Assembly: GCF_902459465.1 (NCBI RefSeq)
Contig: NC_047064.1
Location: 2,382,762 to 2,446,761 of the forward strand
Reading direction: 5' to 3'
DNA length: 64,000 nucleotides
Source of the DNA: Asterias rubens
Lineage: Eukaryota; Echinodermata; Asteroidea; Forcipulatida; Asteriidae
Each line of letters begins with the position of its first letter. The stretch's first letter is position 1. A model generated the notes under the pieces. It saw nothing but the letters and a program-made list of their open reading frames with translations, was not told the origin of the DNA and searched no databases. Of this stretch, positions 31,501-41,267 are shown piece by piece. The position numbers and the translations under genes were made by a program.

Positions 31501-33215
31501 TATTCAGGAGTTACGACTACAATGACAGTTGATCTCGGATTAGATTGCATTATATTACTTTTGGTTGAACAAAGAAAGATTGACTACAGCGGAATTTTAA
31601 CCTGCACCCTCCGGGTTAACATGACGGCGCTAGTTTGATTCTATTGGACTGTGGAAACTGATGCTTTACATGAAACCAAGTATGACCACCATAATCAGAC
31701 TCCAGTCATTTGGGTGTTGAGTAATAGTGTGGAGTTAGGGTTAAGGTGGAGGACCACCGAATGACAACTACCTTTTTCCGATGTTATTTTGTTCCAATAT
31801 CTAATACAAAATTAAAACAACAGCACGAAAGTTCAAACTTACGCTGGACATGGACATATTGCTTAGGCTGCTTGTAGGAGTTCTCATAAATGGCGTCATA
31901 ATATTCCCCCGATCTCTCAAAGTCTGGTGTAGGAATAACCAACGGATTGGCTGAACCATAAACCTGTTGGGCAGATATGGCTCTCTGTAAATGATGTTCC
32001 TGTAGAGAAAAAGAAAAATGGGTCAACTAAAAAGTACTCGGAATGCAACTGTACTCTGTTATACATGATAACAAACAGAAGCAGCACATGCTTTAGATTA
32101 TTTTATTCTGTCTGAAACCTGTCGTAAGGAGTGTCTGTGAAGACTAGGAGTCCGTGTTGTCATGATCATAGCAGTCCTGTGGCTGTACATGGAATTATGA
32201 ACTCTCGCACAGCTACTGCACATACATGCAAGTCCTCCGAATAACAATGCATAGTGTGCGCACAGAGAACATTCATAATTCCATGTATAGCCACAGTTCT
32301 GCTCTTTGATCATGATGACAAAGCCCATTGACAATGTGACACTTCTCTAGATAATTTTTGTTATTAATTATCATGTAAAAATTGCAACTGTTGTGACATT
32401 ACGTTTTGTGTTTATAGGCCCTAATAATATGAATTACTAATGAGGGGGATAATCATCTCCTTGTCATGCTTGTTGCCAATCAATCATTAACATGTTATAA
32501 AATGTTTTACTAGGGTAGGGCTTTCTGAAGTTTTGTATTAATGGATTCAAATTTTCATGACACAAACTTGTAAAAATTTATTTTAATTTAAATTTTTTTC
32601 CCCCTTAAGAACATGAATAAGCAACATTAATGTAATTTATTGGCAGCTTTAAATGCCAAACGTTGCACAAATGCATCCAAATAATTATGCCCCTTACAAT
32701 CATCTAATAAAAATGTATCAAAAACCATGTTTGTTTTGAATACACGATAGGAATGATTTCATTACTGGAGGAAAGAATTCGTAAGGAAAACAACATGGCG
32801 GGCGGTTTTTTGGTCACGTGACTTACATTTAAGTGCCTAATTTCCACCCTTAATAAAATGGCATAAAGTCAGAAAACTACAAATAGTTTACACCATAATT
32901 TTCAATGTTACTTTCCCGAACAATGAATAAAAAAAGGTGAATTTTGCGAGCGTTTTTTTTTACGACACAGTTCAGTGCGCGCCAAATATAATCCGCTCGA
33001 GCAAGATGGCCGCCAGAGGACCTCATTATGTATTCAAATATTTCTGTGCGAAGCCATCTTACCGATTCCTCCTCTTTCTCCATTCCCGTCGGCATTTGAG
33101 GCACAGCACGGTTGATTGCCGAAAAATCCGGCAAGTCAGGCAGCTCTTCTGTCGCGTAAACGGGCATGGGTTTGGAGGCATCGAGAGCCCGCGCCCGAAA
33201 TGATAACTTGCTCAT
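22474..33215 (-). CDS. EPC: Enhancer of polycomb homologue (EPC1/EPC2), complete
   Basis: EPC is a scaffold subunit of the NuA4/TIP60 histone acetyltransferase complex. Fourteen exons in transcript order: 33063-33215, 31843-31999, 31253-31398, 30333-30434, 29511-29686, 29310-29390, 28570-28696, 28038-28184, 27401-27487 (start could be 3-6 nt further out), 26930-27078, 25503-25676, 24402-24925, 23591-23939, 22474-22555. They total 2454 nt, giving 817 aa, near the vertebrate 800-840 aa. The N-terminus MSKLSFRARALDASKPMPVY, INRAVPQMPTGMEKEEE, EHHLQRAISAQQVYG and QFEEMMDRLEKGSGQQ belong to the EPcA region. RRRTEKMQTRKNRKNDEASY, FAFRRKKGCHY, RRRVGRGGR, HFRPKTP and the terminal VVMEVT are also nearly identical to human EPC1/2. 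Phases agree at all 13 junctions. The start has AAA before ATG. Low-complexity Pro/Ser/Thr segments are the divergent parts. Confidence 0.95.
23185..23583 (+). mobile_element. MITE family A, copy touching EPC exon 13 donor
   Basis: TTAA flanks at 23185-23188 and 23580-23583, full-length with the central hairpin. On the EPC strand the intron reads GTAAGCA and then enters the element. Confidence 0.93.
23591..23939 (-). CDS. EPC: EPC exon 13
   Basis: Acceptor CCTCCCAG, donor TCAAG/GTAAGC, phase 1 to 2. It encodes a Thr/Pro/Ala-rich segment (TAATPTTTTPSNAQTPN) and SSTQNVSLANAVKR. The following intron has only 7 nt before a MITE terminus. Confidence 0.88.
24190..24310 (+). repeat. Dispersed repeat, family H
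   Basis: The modules TGCTTTTGCTGTGGTGCCC and ATCAGAGGAAAATTGCTGTG recur at 44275-44395. Related GGGCACCAAGGC-type modules are at 18930, 31030 and 55400. Non-coding. Confidence 0.6.
24402..24925 (-). CDS. EPC: EPC exon 12
   Basis: Acceptor TCATTTAG, donor ACCAAAG/GTATGT, phase 2 to 1. It opens with LHFRPKTPPPP (human: RHFRPRTPS) and continues with 174 residues of Pro/Ser/Thr-rich low-complexity sequence without an obvious domain. Confidence 0.9.
25503..25676 (-). CDS. EPC: EPC exon 11
   Basis: Acceptor TTACACAG, donor CGAAT/GTTAGT (a non-consensus +3), phase 2 to 2. It encodes ILLDRAWTPF, a Ser/Pro-rich stretch and LPLSVLLDEIRAKR. Confidence 0.88.
25754..26345. mobile_element. hAT-type MITE with perfect 8-bp target duplication
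   Basis: It starts TAGGCCTGGGCGAAT and ends ATTCGCCCAGCACTA, a 15-nt inverted repeat with two mismatches. Both sides carry CACCCAAC (25746-25753 and 26346-26353). 592 bp, no transposase ORF, inside the EPC intron between exons 10 and 11. Confidence 0.92.
26930..27078 (-). CDS. EPC: EPC exon 10
   Basis: Acceptor GTCGCACAG, donor GGAAG/GTAAGT, phase 0 to 2. It encodes GWPWSDEQPRAITDNRYRYS and CIGLARRRVGRGG, matching human NWPWTSP...VRYRY and CIGFARRRVGRGG. Confidence 0.95.
27401..27487 (-). CDS. EPC: EPC exon 9
   Basis: Donor GTCGCT/GTAAGT, phase 0 to 0. It encodes SDPEEETDPDGVFAFRRKKG and CHYVA. Two adjacent CAG triplets (NAGNAG-type acceptor) mean the exon may start 3-6 nt further upstream, adding one or two Gln. 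Confidence 0.92.
28038..28184 (-). CDS. EPC: EPC exon 8
   Basis: Acceptor CCTCTAG, donor TCCCCA/GTAAGT, 49 codons, phase 0 to 0. It encodes the basic run KKKREYKKRKHKEEKK followed by the acidic FPDIRSSEEELSP (human: DFPSSDEEPLSQ). Confidence 0.88.
28570..28696 (-). CDS. EPC: EPC exon 7
   Basis: Acceptor TTGTCTAG, donor AAAACG/GTAAGT, phase 2 to 0. It encodes FQMDDFSGAILADCEELSKR, corresponding to the YNLGDYNGEI region of EPC1. Confidence 0.88.
29093..29232 (+). mobile_element. Hairpin element E, copy 2
   Basis: CACTAGGTGGCAGCAGACTT (29108 on) pairs with AAGTCTGCTGCCATCTA near 29200-29216 around a GAGCATGCGCAC loop. In an EPC intron. Confidence 0.85.
29310..29390 (-). CDS. EPC: EPC exon 6
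   Basis: Acceptor TTTTTACAG, donor AAGAG/GTAAGA, phase 2 to 2. It encodes TLLEMVKRREKSKKE and HLTLEIFEKR. Confidence 0.95.
29511..29686 (-). CDS. EPC: EPC exon 5
   Basis: Acceptor GCTTTTCAG, donor GCTGT/GTAAGT, phase 0 to 2. It encodes LIPNVRQEKRDGS, NPYVAF and RRRTEKMQTRKNRKNDEASY, almost identical to human EPC1. Confidence 0.96.
30333..30434 (-). CDS. EPC: EPC exon 4
   Basis: Acceptor CATTTCAG, donor ATGACT/GTAAGT, phase 0 to 0. It encodes TLKEAKLLLKEDDDLIIAVY and DYWLNKR (human: LQEAKLLLKEDDELIREVYEYW). Confidence 0.95.
31253..31398 (-). CDS. EPC: EPC exon 3
   Basis: Acceptor GTGAGCAG, donor CAACAG/GTTTGT, phase 1 to 0. It encodes IPDYDMDAEDEEWMKK and LQFEEMMDRLEKGSGQQ. Confidence 0.94.
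31561..31755 (-). repeat. SINE-like fragment with GGTTGAACAAAGAAA end
   Basis: The TTGGTTGAACAAAGAAAG start and a degenerate tRNA-like body match the 12279 and 40360 elements. Confidence 0.5.
31843..31999 (-). CDS. EPC: EPC exon 2
   Basis: Acceptor CTCTACAG, donor CAGC/GTAAGT, phase 0 to 1. It encodes EHHLQRAISAQQVYG and YYDAIYENSYKQPKQYVHVQ (human: YYESIYPGEFKMPKQLIHIQ). Confidence 0.95.
32155..32325. repeat. Long imperfect inverted repeat (~170 bp)
   Basis: GTCATGATCATAGCAG and GGCTGTACATGGAATTATGA on the left are mirrored by TCATAATTCCATGTATAGCC and GATCATGATGAC on the right. Probably a foldback element in EPC intron 1. Confidence 0.8.
33063..33215 (-). CDS. EPC: EPC exon 1 (start codon)
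   Basis: It starts MSKLSFRARALDASKPMPVY and ends EKEEES, with donor TCG/GTAAGA, phase 0. The context GGCCAAAATGAG has A at -3. Confidence 0.95.
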
Positions 33216-33404
33216 TTTGGCCGCTTGCCTCGCTGGTGACCCAGCGGTCGATCCCTAAAAATACACCCGAACAGGAATCGGTAGTGAGAAACACCTATCC
33301 AAGGTCCGATCTCGACTATCGTTACTTTTTGTCATGCGGGTTTTAAGTCCTCGAAATCAGTAGAAACCACGAAACAGGCCACCAAATTCGTATTTTTCAC
33401 CGTG

Positions 33405-33435
33405 TCGTCGCGACATCATGGCGGATTGGTTATCC
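33405..33435 (-). promoter_or_regulatory. Possible EPC promoter elements (CCAAT box and YY1-like site)
   Basis: About 200 bp before the EPC start, the gene strand reads CCAAT (33425-33429) followed by CCGCCATGATG, a YY1-like core. The surroundings are CpG-richer than the flanks. A second YY1-like AAGATGG CCGCC lies in intron 1 near 33003. Motif-based only. Confidence 0.35.
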
Positions 33436-34117
33436 ATCCCATGATCCTTTGCAAGGGCTCCTCCTGTATGCGCGCGCATCCTTTTGTTTTCGTTCATTGA
33501 TAGTGCAGTGATAATACTATTACGGCGGGTCAACTGCTTCACATGTGTGTGTTTAGCGGCTTCGTCAGGCTTCTTCTCTCTTTGGGCAAAGGCCTAAAGT
33601 AATTAATTTGTGTGATACGGACTAAGGCAACTGCTTATTTAAATATCTAGCTGTTGGGAATGTACACGTCATTACTTTCAAGAGATATGCATTGGAAGTT
33701 CATTGTGCGAAACGGTTTTTTTTAATATAAAAAGTAGACAACAGGAAAGGCATAATGAGAATAAGACTTGAAACATTATTTAAATTGACGTCCAGTAGGC
33801 CTACCAGCATTTTGAACGTGATGAACGGAAGTAAATTAATATTGATTGGAATTTTGTTTATTCCATATGAAAAGTCACCCCAATGCAAAATTTGCATGTA
33901 TTAAATTGATCCAATTAAATCGAAAGCAATATAATTATACGGACGCCATAAATGATCTGACTTTCGAACGAGGGGAGTCAGTGTCACAGAACATTAAAAA
34001 TTGCTGGATTTTTTGGGGAACAATTTCCGAAGTTAAGGAGAAAAGCGCTCTAACTAACAGGGGAAAGTACCACAGCGCTGTACATATGATGTAAATATTT
34101 TTGTCAGGCAGCGTGAT

Positions 34118-34145
34118 CTGGGGGGGGGGGGGGGCGGGGTGGGGG
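34118..34145 (+). repeat. G-rich tract
   Basis: A run of about 14 G, then CGGGGTGGGGG; a second run of about 12 G lies at 34310-34322. Potential G-quadruplex-forming DNA, or sequencing-prone homopolymers. Confidence 0.8.
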
Positions 34146-35100
34146 TCATTTACGCGTAGTTTTTTGACACACAGCAGTCTCGGCGTTGTCCTTCTGGTTT
34201 ACAGTTAACTTGAAAGGAAAATGGATGCAAATTAATATGTGCAAAATTATTCATTTGATTGCCAGCTCTGAATAGTTCGTTCAGAAACCAAATCTGTGAA
34301 ATATCTCGGGAGGGGGGGGGGGGACCACACACAAACTTGCAATTAGCGAGAACAAACAAAGTTGGAATTACTTCAACGACCTACGGTAAAGCCAGACTAC
34401 TTGGCATTGCAAAAGGAAATAGCATTTCGTACCACGACCAATTTTGATCTATTTGGCTTTTTAAAGTACAGTTGAAGCTGCTTTATATAGACAAACAAAC
34501 GTAAATGAAGGCAGAGTAATGTGTGTTGCAGATAATCCGTCCAGTCCAGTGTAGCCTACTAACTTTGAGAAACTGTGGAATAGGAATAAAACAGACAACC
34601 AACCCCATGGTCTCAGCTTCCAAGAAGGAAATGATAAACAACTTGTTGTCTTTAGCCCCTTTCACAAAAATGTACTTAGTGTGAAAGGACAACAATTTTT
34701 TTCTACTGTCCAAGTTCTCATGCAAAATATTGTCAGACATTGCTACATTTTTACAACCATGCTAAAATAAGGCAAGGGACCCCAGTTAAATTGCTGTCGT
34801 GTGAATAGCACTTTTGCCTTCGCTATTCTCGGCAGATACTCCTTGATTGTCTCATTCAATACTCATTCTTTGTTATCCCTCTTCCCACCTTTCATTTTGC
34901 CTTTTGTGTTTTGTAAGCCAGCCTAATAAATTCAGCAGCAACCCCTCCTCCTCCATTGTTCATCATTAATTGCGTCACTCCCAGTCTGCAGTTTCACTTG
35001 TGGATTATTCCTTGCTTTTTCTGTGTGCTTTCTGCCTATCTCTCTTCTCATTTCTTTCCACTTCACTGCTTCTGTTTTTTTTCAAATGTTAAATAATTAT

Positions 35101-35344
35101 GGGTGCGTTCGTTTAGCTTCTCTGGGTCTACCCCGCGGTCCTCACTCGGTTGAGCCCCTGACAATAGCTAATCGAACGATCACACTCACCTCTCGTGGTG
35201 TGACGGCATGTACCTCAGGTCACCCCCAAGTGACCCACTCCACAAGCAGGGCACTGAGGGCTGACCCAGGTGAACCCCGTCAAAGCTATTCGAACGTACA
35301 GGGGCAGACCGGGGTAGACCCAGGGAAGCTTAACGAACGCACCC
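35101..35344. mobile_element. 244-bp terminal-inverted-repeat element
   Basis: It starts GGGTGCGTTCGTTTAGCTTC and ends GAAGCTTAACGAACGCACCC, near-perfect inverted repeats that continue into TGGGTCTACCCCG / CGGGGTAGACCCA. TAT occurs on both sides (35098-35100, 35345-35347), suggesting a 3-bp target duplication. No ORF. Confidence 0.85.
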
Positions 35345-36792
35345 TATGTGTGTTGTGTCGTGTTGTGTTGTCATTCTTAGCATACAGCCTGATAGCTCTT
35401 ATTCATATGGGTCGAAACGTCAGACCATAAACTATTTTGTTGCACCTTTTAAAAACTTAATTATTTTAATAAACCTACATGATATCATTCAGCAGTGTAA
35501 CTGCTAAAATAAAATACAAAACTGTTTTTTAAGATTAGATCAAACATCAGTTATGTCAGTGTTTATTTTTTTTCATGAACCATCACTGGCAGAGAAATTC
35601 CGACCAAGTGCAATCTTTTTTAGTAGGCCAATCAACGAAAGTGGCCCAAAACTTCCATCAAAATGTCTCGTGCAAAACAGTGGGGAGATTTCGGGCACAC
35701 CAAACGGAAAAAACAACTTGTGCAAAGAAAGCAATATAAATAGGTACTTGCTTGTTATAAATTGGTACCATATGAATTTATATGTGTAAAATTTCGAGGG
35801 AAATCAAGCCCCTCTTCCAAGTACTGCATCTGTCCCGCCCCTCCACCATGCGCCCATGGTTTTTACGGTCAACAAACACACAGAAACATATATTATTGTT
35901 CACTTTCAGTAATTTTATTTTGTAAACATAGTAGGGATAATCAGATTTAAATTATTAAGTTTTAAATTACTGATGAATTCAGGAACAATCTTTTCACCAC
36001 ACTCTGAAAAAAAACGTCAGGATAGGAACTTTCACGGGAACTTAATCCTCAGCTAACTGACCCATTTTGAGTCAAACACCATCATCAGAGAGACGGCTCA
36101 CCAATTGGTCCAAGACACTAATTGGTCAAAGACACCAATTGGTCAAAGAGTTCCAATCCCATTAGTCAGAGTGTTTTTTTATAGTATAAATTCCCAAACG
36201 TCGTCAACTCACATTTGTTGATGATGTACATTTGAATACAATTTACATATATATTATATAATACATAATTTTACAATCCTATATACATAGAGTCGTAATC
36301 TGATCCCTCGGATTAGCTCTAATCCCTTGGATTAACGGCTGGTATACATATCCCCATAATAACATTATCAGATGAATACAACTGGTCATTTTGTTTTTGC
36401 AGACCTTAATTATTGAGCAAATTTACGAAGTAACAAAAGTATCAGTAATCCAAATAATTTTATACATAGTACGTTTTTGTATATAGACTGCATATTCATT
36501 AAGGGTTTAATATGTATTACCTTGGCCGTTCTATAATTACAAATCAGGCGCAGGGTACACTACTTTGTATTTTGTTTTTAACCTATACTGGCAAGGCGAC
36601 TGAAAAGAGTATTCTTGATTAATGCAGTTTCAATGATTATGATTCAAAATGGGAAGTAAAAGGATTGTATTGAACATTTCTAAAGAAAGATGGTTTTTAC
36701 AAATATTATTCACAAAAAACTTCGACCCCCCCTTGAAACAGTACTTTGAATGCACCATTTATAGACATAATTTTTTCATTTTTACAGAGTGC

Positions 36793-37175
36793 TTGAAGAC
36801 ATTGGACACTATTGGTAATTGTTGAAGACCAGTGTTCTCACTTGGTGCATCTCAACATAGGCATAAACAAAATAATGTGAAAATTTGAGCTCAATTGGTC
36901 GTCGAAGTTGCGAGATAATAATGAAAGAAAAACACCTTTGTCACACGAAGTTGTGTGCTTTCAGATGCTTGATTTCGAGACCTCAAAATCTAATTCTGGG
37001 GTCTCGAAATCAAATTCGTGGAAAACTACTTCTTTCTCGAAAACTACGTTATTTCAGAGGGAGCCGTTTCTCACAATTTGTTATACTACCAACAGCTCTC
37101 CATTACTCGTCGCCAAGTAAGGTTTTATGCTAAAAATTATTTTGAGTAATTACCAATAGTGAACAGTGCCTTTAA
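36793..37175 (+). mobile_element. MITE family A, copy
   Basis: The left flank has decayed to TTGA; the right flank is TTAA at 37172-37175. The central hairpin is retained. Confidence 0.9.
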
Positions 37176-38233
37176 CACCAAGCCATCCCAACCTCTGCTG
37201 AAAAAAATATATATATTAAAACAATTATCAAAAGTTCATTCATAACGTTAAAAACGGAAAGAATCAAAAATTAATAAACAACTTCAATGAATCGGGGTGG
37301 TTCAACTCAAAATAAGAATAGAAGAAAATAAAAGTAAATTTATTTTAAATAAGTAAAATTCTCAACTTTTCCAGAGAGAAACCGAAACTGTTCTTCTAAA
37401 AACTGATAGTGAGTTAGGAAAAGATTAAGCGACTGCATGTCAATATAAACGTTCTAAAAATAGACACCATTAAACAGTTAGTATTTGTCTAATTTTGCCA
37501 TATGAGTTTTTAAAAGAACCAATTGGTGTCCATTAAAGAGCATGCACAACATTGGTAAGAGTGAACAAATAATGTGCACATATTTGCACAGGGGAAAGAA
37601 TGTTCATGCAGGAAATCTTCTCTTGAAATGTGTTTTTCTGAAATGATATAATTTTTGAGAAATGAAGAAAACAGTGAAGTCCAACACCAAATGTCTGAAA
37701 TAAATGTTTTTCCCCACTTTTTGTTCATGACTACGATGACCGAATGGTTTTAAACTGCATAATGTTTGTTATTTCATGCATGGTTCACATAACGTGTGGG
37801 TACTTGCTCTTTTAAAATCCAATGTTGTCCTCTTTCATTTTTAACAGAAGTTTTGCAAACTGTCCTGTGAAAGAAAATGACTCTGACAACAGGTGATGAC
37901 AAATTGCTTCTTGTTTAAACAATGTCCGTTTTTTTGTCTGGTACATTTTGGCTGGTTACCTATTTCTAATGAGTAACAAAAACTATGCTTACCGAACCTG
38001 TGAAATTGGACCCTATTCATCAATATAGAGTACTGACAAATCTGCAGTCATCTGAGACTTGGCAGATTTAAAAACTTGTGAGTTTTTAAACACTTTAAAG
38101 TTTGTTCACGATCATAAAATTATCTGTCATTTTCACAAGACAAAGGGCCACAATTTGTCATGATTTCCAACTGAAATAATGTTATGATTAGTATGACTGA
38201 GAAATTAATTAGCACCACCAATAAAAACCCTAT

Positions 38234-38601
38234 TTAAAGCCATTGGACCCTTTCGGTAAACACTATTGTCCAAGGCCCACACTTCGTGTATCACAACTTC
38301 TATATCAAATAACAAACCTGTGAAAATTTAGGCTCAATCGGTCATCGGAGTCGGGAGAAAATAACGGGAAAACCCACCCGTGTATTCGCGCGTTTCGCCG
38401 TGTCATGACATGTGTTTAAAATAAATCCGTAATTCTCGCTATCGAGAATTTATATTGTTTTACTGTTTTCTCAAAAAGTAAAGCATTTCATGGAGTAATA
38501 TTTCAAGGGAAGTCTTTCACCACTACCTTCTGTAAACCCTGTAAGTTTTTTGTAAATCTGTGAACTTTTTTTTCTGTACCGAAAGGGTCCAATGGCTTTA
38601 A
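38234..38601 (+). mobile_element. MITE family C, complete copy
   Basis: TTAA flanks (38234-38237, 38598-38601), ends AGCCATTGGACCCTTTCGGT and ACCGAAAGGGTCCAATGGCT: a perfect 20-nt inverted repeat. A GAATTCTCG-like mirror lies in the centre. Confidence 0.92.
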
Positions 38602-39039
38602 AGACTACATTATGTCATAATTTATTGAAATGGCACTATTATTGATCTATAATATCAGAACCAAAGTTAAGACAGTAGTGAACCAGAATTCATAAACTGC
38701 CTGATAATTCTGTAAAACTTGATCAATTTATAAACAAAATGGTTAAAGTTTTACTGGTTCATATTTGCAGCTTAAGAACTCCTGAAATAGCACTGATAAA
38801 CATGTATAACATAAATGTATATGGCACTGTGGAGGCTATAAAAAAATCAATAGTCACTTTGATTATGTGATGATGGAAAAAAAAATGTAGTTCATCTCGA
38901 TATGTCAGTTCATGTCCCTTATGCACAAAAAGGGGCAAGCACTACAAAGTTGACCTCACTGTAATAAGGTTAGCAGCTAAAACACAATTCTACTTTTACC
39001 ATGTGTGGCTGGTATCCTGCTCATTTTTTTGCTTATCAA

Positions 39040-39345
39040 AAACTATCTAAGCAGTACTTACAAGTCTGTGAAATTGGGCACAGGGCTCAAGTTCATCAAA
39101 TTGATTAGGCAGAAAATATTGCTTAACAAATTTCTGCTAAGCATAATTTATTGGGATACAAATCACAGATCCTTAGCACAAACTATCTAAGCAGTACTTA
39201 CAAGTCTTTGAAATTGGGCACAAGGCTCAAGCTCATAAAGTTGCTTAGGCAGCAAATATTGCTTAACAAATTTCTGCTAAGCATAAATTATTGGGATACA
39301 AATCACAGATCCTACATGTGGAATAGTATTTCGGTTGGTAATTTA
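39040..39345 (+). repeat. Family G fragment in tandem duplicate
   Basis: Two units of about 145 nt repeat AACTATCTAAGCAGTACTTA and GCTTAACAAATTTCTGCTAA in direct orientation. Confidence 0.85.
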
Positions 39346-39388
39346 TTAAGGTAAGCATAATTTTGTTGAGCTAAACAAATTGCTGTGC

Positions 39389-39774
39389 TTAAAGACCCTG
39401 GACACTATTGGTAATTGTCAAAGACTAGCCTTCACAGTTGGTGTTCCTCAACATATGCATAAAATGACAAACCTGTGAAAATTTTAGCTCAATCGGTCAT
39501 CGAACTTGCGAGATAAGAATGAAAGAAAAAAACACCATTGTCACACGAAGTTGTGTGCCTTTAGATGGTTGATTTCGAGACATCAAGTTCTAAACTTGAG
39601 GTCTCGAAATCAAAATTGTGAAAAAATACTTCTTTCTCGAAAACTATGGCACTTCAGAGGGAGCCTTTTCTCACAATGTTTTATACCATCAACCTCTCCC
39701 CATTACTGTCACCAAGAAAGGTTTTATGCTAATAATTATTTTGAGTAATTACCAATAGTGTCCACTGCCTTTAA
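39389..39774 (+). mobile_element. MITE family A, full copy
   Basis: TTAA at 39389-39392 and 39771-39774, central hairpin TTTCGAGACATCAAG / CTTGAGGTCTCGAAA with one mismatch. Confidence 0.92.
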
Positions 39775-40359
39775 GGGAGTCAATAAAATTGGATGACTGG
39801 AGGGGAGGATCTGGGCATACTTGATGACAGTTTCAATGTTTTTATCACTGATTATTGTTGGAATATAATTTTTATATAAAAGAAATCCAAAATAATGTTA
39901 GTTTTGTAAGGAAAAACAAATCATATTATTTGCATCAATGGCTTGTTTCTACCCGGTGACAAGGGCAAAGTGAAAGTTCAAAAATCTTTGATTGTTTTGG
40001 ACTTTTCACTTCAAATGGTTTAAATAATAAACTGTTATTGCACAGGGGAGCATAAAGAAGTAAAGTGCTTTCAACTAAAAATAAAAAATAAAGCAAAACC
40101 AATTCTACAGGCTTTTTGAAATAAAAAAATGCTTGGTGTGAATTCATGTCTTCTGAAGGAAATGACAAAAGGTAACTGAAAACATAAACTTAAAAAGTAT
40201 TTACAGATAAATTATAAAGTAATGAATTTCTTTGTACAACAGTAACGAAAACCAAAATAATAAAACGGTAAGAACACAAGTCCAGATGAGCTAAAATAAA
40301 ATATCAAGACATAAACCACAAGGGAACCTTGCTGGGTAAATTTTAAAATATGTCGGGTT

Positions 40360-40625
40360 GGAACAAAGAAAAATTGACTTGAGCAGGACTTGAACTTGGT
40401 TGCCGCTTCCCAGGTTGCATCGTAAGCTTGGGTGTGATCCCTGGCTTCTTGACAGTCAACAATAAATTTGGCTTCTGACTGGCACCCCGAACAAAGATGG
40501 AGATTGCCAACATAGTGCTGGATAGCTCAGTTGGCAGACTGATGATACAGTAATCCAGAGGTTGTTGGTTCATGTCCGGCTCCAGTCATTGTTTTTCTTT
40601 GTTCAAAGCAAAATATTATTCAAAA
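40360..40625 (+). mobile_element. tRNA-like SINE
   Basis: It contains CTGGATAGCTCAGTTGGCAG (D-arm-like) and TTGGTTCATGTCCGGCTC (B-box/T-arm-like) between GGAACAAAGAAAAATTGAC and TTTTTCTTTGTTC ends. Confidence 0.65.
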
Positions 40626-41195
40626 AATAATCTTGAGAAATAGACAATACTACTCAGGTAGAGAAATCATTTAGGATATAGAGTAAAAGTACCTTCCTGA
40701 AGGTTAATTTGGCAATATTAATAAAGTCGTAATCTGACTAATAACAATGATGACAATATCAAATTGCAGTTTTTTTTATAGAAGGTTTAGTAAAAAGTCC
40801 TAAATCTGGCTTCACTTAATCTGCATAAATATGCGTATTATTCCTGAAACAAACTTCACCATAAAAAAAACATAAGTCAGTTGGTTGCCTATGGCTAGGG
40901 TAACTTTCAATTTAAATTTTAAACTTTATTATCATTTTTCAATTTGATATAAAAGTTAGCATAAGTGAAAGTCAATGGTTAAATTTTCAAAGACATCTTC
41001 AGAATGATTTGTTCAACTCGTAACAAAATGTTTCGTTTGAGAGTGACTCTGCGTGCACAGTGGCCTTTTTTTAAAAAGGTAAATAACACAGTATTATTAT
41101 TGTCATACAAATCATATTTTTGTGTCAACTTTTTCATTTCATAAAGATTCAAGAGTTTATTTGACAAATTTATGTACAGAATAATTTACACTTTA

Positions 41196-41267
41196 TCACC
41201 TTAGTCTTTTGCATCTTGTTTTCTGTTTCGATGATTTAGGCACTGGCTTCATTTTGCTTTCTTTGGC
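41196..41267 (-). CDS. MBD5: MBD5/6 terminal coding exon
   Basis: The acceptor is TCCTTGCAG, then 23 codons of a Lys/Arg-rich tail (MKPVPKSSKQKTRCKRLR) and TGA. Human MBD5 likewise ends in a basic PKPKRRK tail, probably a nuclear localisation signal. Confidence 0.88.
   Translation of the reverse strand, partial: AKESKMKPVPKSSKQKTRCKRLR

Larger units (their letters stand above)
33216..41195. other. Intergenic region between EPC and MBD5/6
   Basis: No supported gene in ~8 kb. It holds the EPC promoter side, two G-runs near 34120 and 34310, a 244-bp TIR element, MITE copies A and C, a duplicated family-G fragment and SINE-like sequence at 40360-40620. Confidence 0.7.

Noticed and set aside
35023..35430. 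135-codon plus-strand frame
   Set aside because: It spans the 244-bp inverted-repeat element and shows no protein family features.
39005..39354. Two similar overlapping plus-strand frames suggesting a duplicated small gene
   Set aside because: The similarity comes from a tandem duplication of a dispersed non-coding repeat (family G) that recurs elsewhere in the window in other frames.
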